Below, one piece after another: positions 1-7,740 of a stretch of 64,000 nt of DNA (positions are counted from its first letter, which is position 1; each line of letters opens with the position of its first letter). The translations under genes and the position numbers were made by a program. The notes under the pieces are model-generated. The model had not been told where the DNA came from, ran no database searches, and saw only the letters and a list, made by a program, of their open reading frames with translations. The stretch is from Kitasatospora viridis (GTDB taxonomy: Bacteria > Actinomycetota > Actinomycetes > Streptomycetales > Streptomycetaceae): the NCBI RefSeq assembly GCF_007829815.1, contig NZ_VIWT01000001.1, forward strand, positions 992,001 through 1,056,000. The letters run 5' to 3'.

Positions 1-426
1 CGCGGGAGCGCCGGATTCCGGGGCCGCGTCGTTGTCGCCGCTGCCCTCACTATCGGCGCCGTCCTCCTGGTCGGGTTCCTCGTGCGCGGATCCTTCGGGC
101 CAGGCGATGAGCGTTCCGGCGGCAGCCGGCCAGGTCCCGGCAAGCACGTGGGCCACGGCCTGCCGGAGCGAGGACCCAGGAGCGTCCGGCAACTGCCCGC
201 ACAGCCCGTCCACGGACTCCGTATGCCGGGCACCCGCCGCCCGGCTCAGGGTCCGGCGCAGCAATTCGGCCGCGCGGTAGGCGAGTTCGGGGTCGCGGCA
301 GGTAAGGACGGCCTGGAGTGAATCCGGTCCGTCGTCGTGGGCGAGGAGTGCGAGGACGCGGCTCTTGCTGGGGGTGTGTTCGCAGAGGAAGTCGCGGGGT
401 GAGGCGGTGAGTTGGTGCTCGGGCAT
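1..426 (-). CDS. Hypothetical protein, C-terminus beyond window
   Basis: An open frame on the minus strand begins with ATG at 426 (GGAG about 9 nt upstream) and stays open to the window edge, so at least 142 codons are present and the end is missing. Codons are strongly G/C in third position, as in real genes of this genome. The protein begins MPEHQLTASPRDFLCEHTPS and contains an Ala/Leu-rich helical stretch around residues 30-60 followed by an acidic Asp/Glu/Ser-rich part near the edge. I do not recognise the family and see no signal peptide or membrane segment. It diverges from the gene at 771, and the two may share the intervening control region. Confidence 0.6.
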   Translation of the reverse strand, partial: MPEHQLTASPRDFLCEHTPSKSRVLALLAHDDGPDSLQAVLTCRDPELAYRAAELLRRTLSRAAGARHTESVDGLCGQLPDAPGSSLRQAVAHVLAGTWPAAAGTLIAWPEGSAHEEPDQEDGADSEGSGDNDAAPESGAPA

Positions 427-770
427 GCGAGGAACTCCGGTGCGGTGGAGGGCGCGCCATGCCGATGGCGGCGCGGAAGATGGTGGAGTTCCGCTGGTGG
501 GCGCGCTGCTGACGCGCCTCCGGACGGTGAGGAAGTCTGCTGACCGCAGCTGGTTCCGCCGATGCTGTCGGCGGCCCGGACCTGGTCCTGTCCGACACCG
601 TACCCGAGTCGCCGAGGAGTTGTCCCCCGCGATGTCGCTGTGCTCTGACGGTCCAGCAGCCCGGTCGGCCGCGGTCTCGGGGATTCCCTGGCGTGTGGCC
701 TCTCGCCGCTGTTGGAGGGCAGCGGAAGGATATCGGCACGGGTGTCAGTGGGAACGGCTAGCGTGCCAGC
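427..770. other. Divergent intergenic region
   Basis: This 344-base stretch separates two divergent unknown genes and contains no convincing gene. A TAGCGT hexamer at 759-764 fits a -10 box placed about 7 nt before the ATG at 771, which would make that transcript leaderless, as is common in Streptomyces. No clear -35 box is visible. Confidence 0.3.
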
Positions 771-2030
771 ATGCCGTCGACTACCGCCGCAGTCCGTCTT
801 GTTCCGCTCGGCCACACGTTCACTCCGGAGATTCCTCTCGGCCCTGTCGGGAACGTCCCCCTCACCTGCTACGCCACGGCGTCCGGCAAGGGCAAGCTTC
901 ACGGCGACGAACACTGCGGTTTGCTGCGGTCAGCCTCTTCCGTCCGGAGCGCCGAGATCCCGCTGGGTGAGGCTGTGGGACGGCTGTGCGGGACCTGCCG
1001 CTGGCCACTTCCCGCCGATAGCCCGCTCCTCAAACTCCTGGCGGCGGTCATCGACATCGGCACCCTCAAGATCTGGCTCGACCGCGAACCCGACTCTGAG
1101 GAGGAGAAGGCGGAGGAAGCGGACGCTGCCCTCGCCCTGGCCACTGGCGAATACCCCCCGGGCAGTACGGGTGAGCCGTCGGACGAGACGGACGGCGAAC
1201 CCGGGGAGCCGGAAGAGGACTTCGACGACGAGGCCTGGGAGCGCTACTCACGCGCCTGGGAGACGCGGCGCCACCACCATGAGCACTGGCGACGCCTGCA
1301 AACCTACCTGCTCAGGAGCAACAAGGCCGTCCAGGCGTTCCCCGTTCTGCGGCCCTGGGCCGAACCGTTGCAGGTCCGGCTCGCCGAGGTCATCGACGAA
1401 GAGCGCCGGGCGTTCGCCGCCCTGGTGCAGCCGGTGCCGCTGGTGGAGGCCGCGGCGGTCAGGCTGCTCCCGGATCCGGAGTTCACACCGGGCCCGGAGT
1501 TCGCGGGTCTCGGAGCCGATGCGGCCAAGGTGGGGCGACGTGCCTGGCACGCCTGGGAGCGCCGGGCGTCCTGGTCGTGGCACCGTCTGGAGGACAACAG
1601 CTTCGCGGTGTCCTCCGTGGTGAACGACGCGTTCGGCCGCCGCCGCAAGGGTCGGCCGGAAGCCGAGGCCGCGTTCGAGCAACTCGTCGCGGACTGGATC
1701 TCCGAAGTCCGCCGGCAGGTCGCCCTGCGCAGCGAAGCCCCGCGGCAGCTCGTCGCTGTCAAGGTCCCCGCCGCCGAGAAGGAGCCCTACGAGGAACGGG
1801 CCCACGATCCGCTGACCGCGTGGGAGGCAGCCGTCATCGCCACCTACCAGGTTGCGGTCGACTGGCCGGCCGGCACGGCGGCACTCCTCGTCCCGCATCT
1901 GATCGGCGAGCACCTCATAGCAGGAGCCTCTACGGCCATGCCGGTCACCCGACTCGCGGTGCCGGACTCCGCACTTCCCGTTCACGCGCTGCTCCGAGCC
2001 TGGCAGCCGGAAGACGACGAGGAAGAGTGA
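771..2030 (+). CDS. Hypothetical 419-aa protein
   Basis: A full-length frame with strong G/C3 bias runs from ATG to TGA. Visible features are a Cys/His-containing N-terminal third (a CGLL and a CGTCRW segment around residues 48-80), then a very acidic low-complexity linker at about residues 105-165 (Glu/Asp/Gly-rich), then a mixed alpha-helical C-terminal half with several Trp residues (about residues 245-270) and an acidic tail. No signal peptide or transmembrane segment is seen. I do not recognise a family. The preceding sequence lacks a Shine-Dalgarno but has a possible -10 box close to the ATG, consistent with leaderless translation. Its neighbours are damaged genes, so it may belong to a mobile or accessory segment. 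Confidence 0.65.
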   Translation: MPSTTAAVRLVPLGHTFTPEIPLGPVGNVPLTCYATASGKGKLHGDEHCGLLRSASSVRSAEIPLGEAVGRLCGTCRWPLPADSPLLKLLAAVIDIGTLKIWLDREPDSEEEKAEEADAALALATGEYPPGSTGEPSDETDGEPGEPEEDFDDEAWERYSRAWETRRHHHEHWRRLQTYLLRSNKAVQAFPVLRPWAEPLQVRLAEVIDEERRAFAALVQPVPLVEAAAVRLLPDPEFTPGPEFAGLGADAAKVGRRAWHAWERRASWSWHRLEDNSFAVSSVVNDAFGRRRKGRPEAEAAFEQLVADWISEVRRQVALRSEAPRQLVAVKVPAAEKEPYEERAHDPLTAWEAAVIATYQVAVDWPAGTAALLVPHLIGEHLIAGASTAMPVTRLAVPDSALPVHALLRAWQPEDDEEE

Positions 2031-2313
2031 CCGGTGGGCCGGGCCCGGCAGATGGCATGGCTGCGCCCGGCAGGTTCGACAAAGGAGATCATCGGCGGAG
2101 AGCCTGCAGAGCCAGCGCGCGGGCGGCGGGTCCCGCGCCGTCCCGGCCCTGTCACCGCCTGGACGCCGCTCCGGGTCGTCGGCCGACGCGGCGGGCCGAC
2201 CGGGGGGAAACAGAACGAGAGGCGCTCGACAACAGCCTGCGCGCCCACCCGCTGCCGTCGGGCCTGGCCGACGTGCCCAGCCGACCGCTATCACTCCCGG
2301 CGTACTCAGCTCC

Positions 2314-2666
2314 TCACAACCCCGCCGGATGGCAACGGCCGGCCTTCCGACCAGAGCCGCAGGGGCACGCGGCGTTCTTCGGGACCGAACGTCCTGGTCC
2401 CGTGGGCCTGGCCTTGGGAACCGTACAGCCAGTCGTCTGTGCACTGCCGTGCGCCCGCCAGCGAGTAAGCGCCGGAGGAAGGTGGTCACCTTGTTCAACA
2501 GCCATTGGGCCGCCGCTCGACCGGATTCATCGGGGAACGTCTCCGCTGCCCCACGCAGCCCGTCGTCGGTGAGGAACGCCGCCACGATGGTGGCGTACGA
2601 AGACCCGTGGAAGGTCTTCATCCCGCTCAGGCGGAAGACGTTGCGGGCGTATCCCGCCCCCGCCAT
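2314..2666 (-). pseudogene. SEC-C motif gene remnant
   Basis: Two pieces of coding-like sequence lie on the minus strand in different frames. From 2666 to about 2470 the frame reads as plausible protein (MAGAGYARNVFRLSGMKTFH onward) with good G/C3. From about 2400 to the TGA at 2314 another frame ends in a clear SEC-C zinc motif, ACPCGSGRKAGRCH. SEC-C motifs normally sit at the extreme C-terminus, as here. The frame change and the lack of any upstream half point to a decayed gene. Whether both pieces came from one gene is an inference. Confidence 0.4.
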
Positions 2667-2712
2667 GACGGCCGCGCCGGTGACCGTCGCGCCGGGGCCG
2701 TCCTCGCCTGGT

Positions 2713-3300
2713 GGCGTACTGGTGGTGTTGAAGCGGACCTACCGGCGGCTACTGGCGAGGTTGGCCCTGCGGGCGCTGGACGAGGCGTTCTCGGTGACGC
2801 CGGTCGAATTGGTGGGCACGGTCGTCCTCAACGGACACGTCGCCACGACCGACCCCGCTACGGGGCGGGCTGTTCGCCCATGCGTGGTGAGCATGGTGGT
2901 CGAGCGCGCGGACTTCGCCGAACTCGTCCTGGACGAGCCGAGGTTGGACCCGCAGCGCTGTCTGCGCAACCTCGGCGCAGTGGTCTCCCAGCACCCGCAC
3001 GACCTGGAACCCGTACCGCCGATCGTCGACTTCGACCCGGCTCGGTTCAAGATCGCGGCGGACACTGCCGTCGTCGGCCCGCTCGACAGCCGCCCCGACC
3101 TGCTGCAGATGGACCCGTTCGCGTTCGAGCGCCTGGTGCGTGAGCTGTTCACCGCCATGGGCTACGAGACCTGGCGCACCCAGAACTCCCGCGACGACGG
3201 CCTCGACGCCGTCGCCGTCCGGCGCGACCCGGTGGGCGTCACCGTGATCGCGGTCCAGGCCAAGCGCACGAAGAACGTCGTCAGCCCCGAAGTCGTCGGG
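2713..3300 (+). pseudogene. Truncated Mrr-type restriction endonuclease
   Basis: The frame carries a recognisable internal part of an Mrr-family nuclease: the segment DPFAFERLVRELFTAMGYET, then RDDGLDAVA, then VIAVQAKRTKNVV. This gives the D...(E/Q)xK arrangement of the Mrr catalytic core (Asp in DDGLD, QAK). Family members continue for about 80 residues with a conserved RALAG-type helix after this point, but here the homology stops near 3300 and runs into unrelated sequence. The 5' side is also ragged, with homology beginning near 2713 and no credible start. It is therefore an internal fragment of a modification-dependent restriction enzyme and probably inactive. Its broken 3' end abuts an opposite-strand peptide leader. 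Confidence 0.6.
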
Positions 3301-3324
3301 CGTGATCCAGGTCGTGTTCGTCAT
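3291..3324 (-). pseudogene. Truncated second RiPP-like precursor leader
   Basis: On the minus strand a strong ribosome site (AAGGAGG, about 9 nt upstream) precedes ATG at 3324 and the residues MTNTTWITPDDF. This resembles the intact peptide gene 51 bases upstream, which starts MKNPQWITPE. After about 12 codons the frame runs antisense through the Mrr fragment. It is best read as a second precursor gene whose core was lost when the Mrr fragment was joined at about 3290-3300. The exact junction is uncertain because the frame stays open antisense to Mrr. Confidence 0.45.
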
Positions 3325-3374
3325 CGCTCGGTACCTCCTTGGTCGTTGACAGGAAAAGGACGCAACGGCGCCGG

Positions 3375-3503
3375 TCAGCTGGTGTCCATGCCGTTACCGG
3401 AACCGGCACCCGCACCGGCCCCGTTGCAGTCGCAGCTGCATCCCAGGAGCGCCGGGAAATCGACGGGAGAAATCTCGGGCGTGATCCACTGAGGGTTCTT
3501 CAT
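3375..3503 (-). CDS. Putative RiPP precursor peptide, 42 aa
   Basis: ATG at 3503 is preceded by a perfect AGGAGG 8 nt upstream, and the frame closes with TGA at 3375. The peptide has two parts. Residues 1-21 form a leader-like segment with the signature W6-I7-T8-P9, acidic residues at 10 and 15, and a hydrophobic end (FPALLG, 16-21). Residues 22-42 form a core-like tail with three Cys at every second position (CSCDCN, 22-27), then alternating Gly/Ala/Ser and the ending GMDTS. The LLG-to-Cys boundary is a plausible leader-core junction. I cannot name a RiPP class, and no modification enzyme is recognisable beside it. A truncated homologous leader lies just downstream, which supports a real gene family rather than a chance frame. 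Confidence 0.6.
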   Translation of the reverse strand: MKNPQWITPEISPVDFPALLGCSCDCNGAGAGAGSGNGMDTS

Positions 3504-4144
3504 TTCTTTCACCTCCTGCACCGGATCGAACCGAATGGTGCGCGAAGAACCACGGGCGAGTCATCCTCGGGAGTTGGATGGTTCTCGTGGGGGCGGGGGC
3601 TTCAGCGGGCTCCCCGTGCCGACGAGCAAACCACCCGGCCGCAGACCCTGTCCGCAGCCCGGAACTTCAAGACCATGCCAGGCATCTTCCTGCCAGCGCG
3701 CCTTCGAGCACCTGCGTCGGGAGCCGGCCGTCGCAGGACCGACGTAGCGGCGGCGGCCCCGCCGGCAACTGTCCGAACAGCGACATGCGGGAACAGGGAC
3801 CCGTCAGGACTCGCCTCGCAGGGTCGCGGCTCCGTGGGAGCGTCGTGGCGGTGCGTGGCCGCCGCGTATCCGGTGGCCGGTGGCCCGATCACGGCGCACA
3901 TCCTGCGTCTGCTCCGCTGCCACGGCCGCCCGGTCCACGGCTACGTCACCGCCGAGGTGCGCTCCGGCGCCTGGCGCGGCGGACCGTGCCGCACGACGGC
4001 GCCCGGTGACGGAGGGTGCGCCGGGCCGGGGCCTGCCGGCGGAGGCAAACGGGGGTCGGCGAACAGCCGATTGTCTGTCACAATCGCTTTCGTTGGCGCA
4101 GCCGTTCATATCCTGTGCGCCGGACGGACAGGAGTGGACCAATC
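3504..4144. other. Intergenic region, no supported gene
   Basis: This 641-base stretch lies between the peptide gene (minus) and the XRE-cupin gene (plus). Several frames are open because of high GC, but none combines a ribosome site, a credible composition and a recognisable motif. It should hold the peptide promoter (none is obvious) and the regulator promoter noted at 4069-4114. It may include further decayed sequence. Confidence 0.35.
4069..4114 (+). promoter_or_regulatory. Candidate promoter and operator of XRE-cupin gene
   Basis: A perfect inverted repeat GATTGT-5 nt-ACAATC (4069-4085) lies just upstream of a TATCCT hexamer (4109-4114), which is a reasonable -10 box about 30 nt before the start codon. 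The -35 region is poor, which would suit a regulated promoter. An autoregulatory operator for the XRE-type protein is an inference from position. Confidence 0.35.
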
Positions 4145-4735
4145 ATGGCCGATAGCGCAGTACCGGGAACTGGGCGTGGCGATTCCAAGCTGGGCTTTCC
4201 CCGGCCGGGCGATGTGCTGTACCGGTTGAGGTCGGCGCACGGGATGTCGTTGCGCCAGGTGGCCGCGGCGTCCGGGCTCTCGGTCTCGTTCCTGTCCACC
4301 CTCGAACGGGGTGACACGGACATCGCATTGGAGCGGTTGGCCCGCTTGGCGAACGTATTCGGTCACGACATCGGCTCCTTCCTGGGATTCTCCCGGCAGG
4401 AGGCCATGCCGTCGGTCTACCGGGCGGAGCAGCAGAAGACGCTGGAGCGGGCGCCGGGAGTCCGGTACCTGGTGCTGAACGTGCCGCAGGCTGGCTATCA
4501 GGTGGTTCAGGGCGAGTTCGAACCCGGCGCCAGCCTCGCGGAGGAAATCCAGCACGAGGGCACCGAAATGATCGTGGTGACCGCGGGATCCCTCACCGTC
4601 CGCTACAACGGCCGCGATTACGTGCTGCACGAGGGGGATTGCGGCAGCTGGTCCGCGGGGTACACGCATTCCTTCCGCAATGACGGGACGGAGCCGGCCC
4701 GGATGACCGCGTTTCTCTCTTCGCGGCTTTACTGA
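4145..4735 (+). CDS. XRE-family regulator with C-terminal cupin
   Basis: A 196-aa DNA-binding regulator. Residues about 20-75 form an XRE helix-turn-helix (RLRSAHGMSLRQVAAASGLS, then SFLSTLERGDTDIAL). Residues about 115-190 form a cupin_2 sensor domain with the short motifs EGTEMIVVTAGSLTVRYN and the His-containing GYTHSFRNDG. In this family the cupin binds a small ligand that controls DNA binding. ATG was chosen because GGAG lies about 10 nt upstream, and longer in-frame starts would run through the promoter. It is the first gene of a plus-strand set with an MFS exporter and a tRNA-binding domain protein, facing the long minus-strand biosynthetic operon. It is the only obvious pathway regulator and may sense an amino-acid-derived intermediate, though that is inferred. 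Confidence 0.85.
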   Translation: MADSAVPGTGRGDSKLGFPRPGDVLYRLRSAHGMSLRQVAAASGLSVSFLSTLERGDTDIALERLARLANVFGHDIGSFLGFSRQEAMPSVYRAEQQKTLERAPGVRYLVLNVPQAGYQVVQGEFEPGASLAEEIQHEGTEMIVVTAGSLTVRYNGRDYVLHEGDCGSWSAGYTHSFRNDGTEPARMTAFLSSRLY

Positions 4736-4843
4736 CCGCAGGGCCGGTCGCGGCGGGTGGTTCGTCTCCGTGCCACAACCCCACCGCAAGCGGAAGAGGC
4801 CATTTCGCCTGCCCGGCCCCCGGTCCGTCACTACGCTCGGATC

Positions 4844-6061
4844 GTGACCAAAATACGGCCGATTCCGGTGCGGCGACTCTGGTGCGCCGTATTCCTCACC
4901 TATCTCGCCCTCGGTGCGACGCTGCAGGAACTCCCCGGTTATGTGGGCGCGAGGTTCCACGGCGGCCCGACGGCGGTGGGGGTGGCCGTCGGTGCCGCCT
5001 ACGCGGGTACCGCACTCACCCGTCCGCCGGCCGGGTGGGCGGGCGACGCGGGGCTGGCCCAGCGCGTCTCGTTCGGCGGAGCCGCGCTCGCCGCGCTCGG
5101 CGCGGCCGGCCAGTGGTCGGCACCCGACCTGCCGGTGCTGGTGGCGTGCCGCTTCCTCATGGGGGTCGGCGGGGCGGCCGTGTTCTCCGGTTCACTGCCC
5201 TGGGTGCTCGGGGGTGCGGCGACGGGCCACCGGGGGCGGGTGACGGGCTGGTTCGGGCTCTCCATGTGGGCCGGCATGTCGTTGGGCCCGCTGCTCGCCG
5301 ACGCGGTGGTCCCCGCCGGCGGGGCGGCTCCACTGCGGTACCTGACCGTCGCTCTTCCCGCGGGGGCGGCCGTGCTGATCGCGGTGGTGCGGCCGCAGCC
5401 CGCCGGCTCCCGGTCGCCGGACGCCGGCCGGCCGGGCGGCTGGCGCGAACTGGTGCCGCGCGGGGTGACGTTGCCGGGGCTGTGCCTCGGGCTATCCTCC
5501 TACGGGTACGGCATGCTCGTCTCGCTGCTCGTCCTCTACCTGTCCCGCGAGCACATCGGCGGCGAGGAAATGGGGCTGACGGTCTTCTCGCTCACCTTCC
5601 TCGTCACCCGGGCGGTCGGGAGCCCGCTGGTGGACCGGCTCGGCGGGGTCCGGGTGGCCCGGGTCGTCCTGGTGATCGAGGCGCTCGGGCTGCTGGCGCT
5701 GGGGAGTTCGCGCAGCGCCCTGCCGGCGCTCGCGAGCACGGCGGTGACGGGCGTGGGGCTCGGTCTGATCTACCCCTCGGTGAGTGCCATCACCCTGCAG
5801 CGCACCGGCTCCCGGCAGGCCGGGGTGTCGATGGGCGCGATGACCTCCTTCTGGGACCTGGGCGTGGTGGTCGCCGGGCCGGTGGGCGGTGCGACGGCCG
5901 GATGGCTCGGCTACGGCCCGGCCTTCGCCGTCGCGGCCGCCGTGAGCCTCGCGGCCGCGGGTCTGACCTGGGCGATGGCCGGCGGGCTGATGTCACGTCA
6001 ATTCAGTACGGGTGGAGGCGAGATGTCGGTTGCCGGCGAGGGCTGGCGATCATCGCGATAG
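4844..6061 (+). CDS. MFS transporter (12-TM type)
   Basis: An integral membrane protein of about 405 aa with the alternating hydrophobic segments of a major facilitator permease, beginning VRRLWCAVFLTYLALGATLQ. It shows the loop 2-3 region typical of MFS and a central hydrophilic loop near residue 190 (RPQPAGSRSPDAGRPGGW). The GTG at 4844 is preferred over upstream in-frame codons because it places the first membrane helix close to the N-terminus. It follows the XRE-cupin gene by about 110 bases and precedes the tRNA-binding-domain gene by 12 bases, so the three are probably co-transcribed. The substrate is unknown. Position suggests export of, or self-protection from, the cluster product. 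Confidence 0.8.
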   Translation: MTKIRPIPVRRLWCAVFLTYLALGATLQELPGYVGARFHGGPTAVGVAVGAAYAGTALTRPPAGWAGDAGLAQRVSFGGAALAALGAAGQWSAPDLPVLVACRFLMGVGGAAVFSGSLPWVLGGAATGHRGRVTGWFGLSMWAGMSLGPLLADAVVPAGGAAPLRYLTVALPAGAAVLIAVVRPQPAGSRSPDAGRPGGWRELVPRGVTLPGLCLGLSSYGYGMLVSLLVLYLSREHIGGEEMGLTVFSLTFLVTRAVGSPLVDRLGGVRVARVVLVIEALGLLALGSSRSALPALASTAVTGVGLGLIYPSVSAITLQRTGSRQAGVSMGAMTSFWDLGVVVAGPVGGATAGWLGYGPAFAVAAAVSLAAAGLTWAMAGGLMSRQFSTGGGEMSVAGEGWRSSR

Positions 6062-6073
6062 TAGGCTGTGGGC

Positions 6074-6445
6074 ATGGAACAGCCAATGCAGCCGGAGAAG
6101 GTCCAGATCACGTTCGGGAAGTTCCAGAACGTCGATCTGCGCGTCGCTCGTGTCCTGTCCGCGCCCCTCGCCGAGGGAACCCGGTTCCCCTGCCGCGTCC
6201 TCACCCTCGACCTCGGCCACCTCGGCCGGCGCACCTCGGTGGGCCAGTACGCGCTGCTTGAGGAGGCCGAGCTGACCGGCCGGAACGTGGTGGCCTGCGT
6301 CAACCTGGGGGCGCGCCCGATGGGCGAGTTCACCTCGGAGGCCCTCGTGCTGGGCGCGCCGCACCCGTCGGGGCCGGCCGACCAGGCGCAGGCGACGCCG
6401 CTCTTCGTCGCGGCCGATGCCCGGCCCGGGGACTGCATCTACTGA
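6074..6445 (+). CDS. Stand-alone tRNA-binding (EMAPII/CsaA-type) domain protein
   Basis: A 123-aa protein consisting of a single oligonucleotide-binding fold of the tRNA_bind family, the module found at the C-terminus of many methionyl-tRNA synthetases and in the free proteins CsaA and Trbp111. The opening QITFGKFQNVDLRVARVLSA and the segment VNLGARPMGEFTSEALVLGA match the family's characteristic VDLRV and final motifs. Free proteins of this family form dimers and bind tRNA outside the anticodon. It is notable because the cluster also encodes a MetRS-like enzyme that lacks this domain, so the two may work together, although that is inferred. The ATG at 6074 is 12 bases after the MFS stop. A GTG two codons upstream is an alternative start. 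Confidence 0.8.
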   Translation: MEQPMQPEKVQITFGKFQNVDLRVARVLSAPLAEGTRFPCRVLTLDLGHLGRRTSVGQYALLEEAELTGRNVVACVNLGARPMGEFTSEALVLGAPHPSGPADQAQATPLFVAADARPGDCIY

Positions 6446-6467
6446 GTCACCGTCAGGGCCGGCCGGC

Positions 6468-6500
6468 CGACGGGTGCGGCGGCGGTCGCCGCACCCGTCG
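6468..6500. terminator. Bidirectional hairpin terminator
   Basis: A perfect 14-bp stem (6468-6481 with 6487-6500, loop GCGGT) sits between two convergent genes, the plus-strand tRNA-binding gene ending at 6445 and the minus-strand transporter ending at 6547. There is no T-run, which is usual for Streptomyces terminators. Confidence 0.65.
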
Positions 6501-6553
6501 GGCGGTCGCACGCCCAGCGCTCAGCCGGCGGTCGCACGCCCAGCGCTCAGCCG
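6501..6553. repeat. 26-bp tandem duplication at a gene end
   Basis: A 26-base unit starting GGCGGTCGCACGCCCAGCGC occurs twice head to tail (6501-6526 and 6527-6552, plus one further base). The second copy carries the TCA (stop) of the minus-strand transporter, so the duplication copied the last codons and stop of that gene into the intergenic space. Confidence 0.8.
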
Positions 6554-7740
6554 ACCCGGTCCAGGCGCACCGTGCAGGCCACGCTCACCGCTGACAGGAC
6601 GGCGATCACGCCCGCGAAACAGCCCGCCGCCGTGAGCAGGCTGCTGCGGGTCACCAGCACCGCGACCCCGATCACCGGCAGGGTGAGCCCGAGGTAGGCG
6701 GCGAAGAAGTAGCCGGAGGCCGCCTCGCCCGCCTGCTGCTTCGAGGCTGCCGCGACCACCATGGCGAGCCCCGATTTGAAGGCCGCGCCGGCGCCGGAGC
6801 CGCCGACGAGCGCCCCGGTGAGGAAGAGCGGCAGCGAGTGCGCCGCCAGGGCCAGCACGAGCAGGGCCACCCCGACCGGGATGGCGACCATGCCCAGCAC
6901 GGAACCCGTCGACGGGCGCAGCCGGACCACCAGGAGCTGCACCGCGCCCGCGGCCCCGAACGCGCTGAACACCACGGCGCCGACCAGCAGATGACTGCTG
7001 TCGTGCAGGCCGTCGGTGAGGAAGTCCCCGGTCAGCGCCGCCAGCAGGCCGAGCAGGGCGAAGGCGGCGAAGACGGCGACCGCGGCGGCCGTGAAGGGCC
7101 GGCGCGTCGAGGCCGGCACCCGCAGCCGCTGCGGCCTGATCCGCAGTCGGCGGTCGGCGACGGGCTCGGGCAGCCGGACCAGTAGCAGGCCGGGCAGTTG
7201 CAGGGTGATCAGGGCGAGGTAGGGGACGGCCGTGGGGTGCGGGAGGTACTGGACCAGGAAGCCGGAGAGCAGCGGCCCGACGCCCAGCCCCGCCATGTTG
7301 GTGACGGAGGCGATCAGCGCGGCCCGGGTCCGGTCGGGGTGCAGTTCGGCGAAGTAGGCGGTGGCGGCACCGGTGCAGAGGCCGACCGACACCCCGGAGA
7401 GCAGCCGCCCTGCCAGCAGGCCCGGCAGGACCGGGAAGAGGGCGAAGACGGTGCTGCTGGCGACCGAGACCGCGCAGGCCGTGCCCAGGGTGATCCGGCG
7501 CCCGGCGTAGTCCGACACCCCGCCGAAGAGCAGCAGGGCGAGGAGGATCCCGGCGGCGTAGGCGGCGAAGACGACGGAGATCGCGGGTGGCGCCAGGTGC
7601 AGGCGGTGCGCGTAGATCGCGTAGATCGGGGTGGGCGCCGTGCCGCCGAGCATGACGGCGAACAGCACGTAGGTGACGACGGTCAGCGCCCCCCGCGCCG
7701 GCCGCGCGGGGGACGCGGCAGCGGCGGGAGCCGAGGTCAT
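6547..7740 (-). CDS. MFS transporter
   Basis: A 397-aa membrane protein with about 12 hydrophobic segments and MFS character (for example VVTYVLFAVMLGGTAPTPIY near the N-terminus and the loop GRRITLG after helix 2). It is the last gene of the long minus-strand operon. Its ATG overlaps the stop of the ligase gene as ATGA, so translation is coupled. Another in-frame ATG four codons upstream is possible but would sit inside the ligase frame. It is probably a drug/metabolite exporter of the DHA1 type. This is the second of three MFS proteins in the cluster. Confidence 0.8.
   Translation of the reverse strand: MTSAPAAAASPARPARGALTVVTYVLFAVMLGGTAPTPIYAIYAHRLHLAPPAISVVFAAYAAGILLALLLFGGVSDYAGRRITLGTACAVSVASSTVFALFPVLPGLLAGRLLSGVSVGLCTGAATAYFAELHPDRTRAALIASVTNMAGLGVGPLLSGFLVQYLPHPTAVPYLALITLQLPGLLLVRLPEPVADRRLRIRPQRLRVPASTRRPFTAAAVAVFAAFALLGLLAALTGDFLTDGLHDSSHLLVGAVVFSAFGAAGAVQLLVVRLRPSTGSVLGMVAIPVGVALLVLALAAHSLPLFLTGALVGGSGAGAAFKSGLAMVVAAASKQQAGEAASGYFFAAYLGLTLPVIGVAVLVTRSSLLTAAGCFAGVIAVLSAVSVACTVRLDRVG

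Noticed and set aside
1248..2666. A 472-aa minus-strand protein covering 1248-2666
   Set aside because: Most of it is antisense to the well-biased 419-aa plus-strand gene. Only the first ~65 residues look like real (decayed) coding sequence.
3504..4144. Genes in the region between the peptide gene and the XRE regulator
   Set aside because: Frames of 90-140 codons exist on both strands but lack ribosome sites, balanced composition and recognisable motifs.
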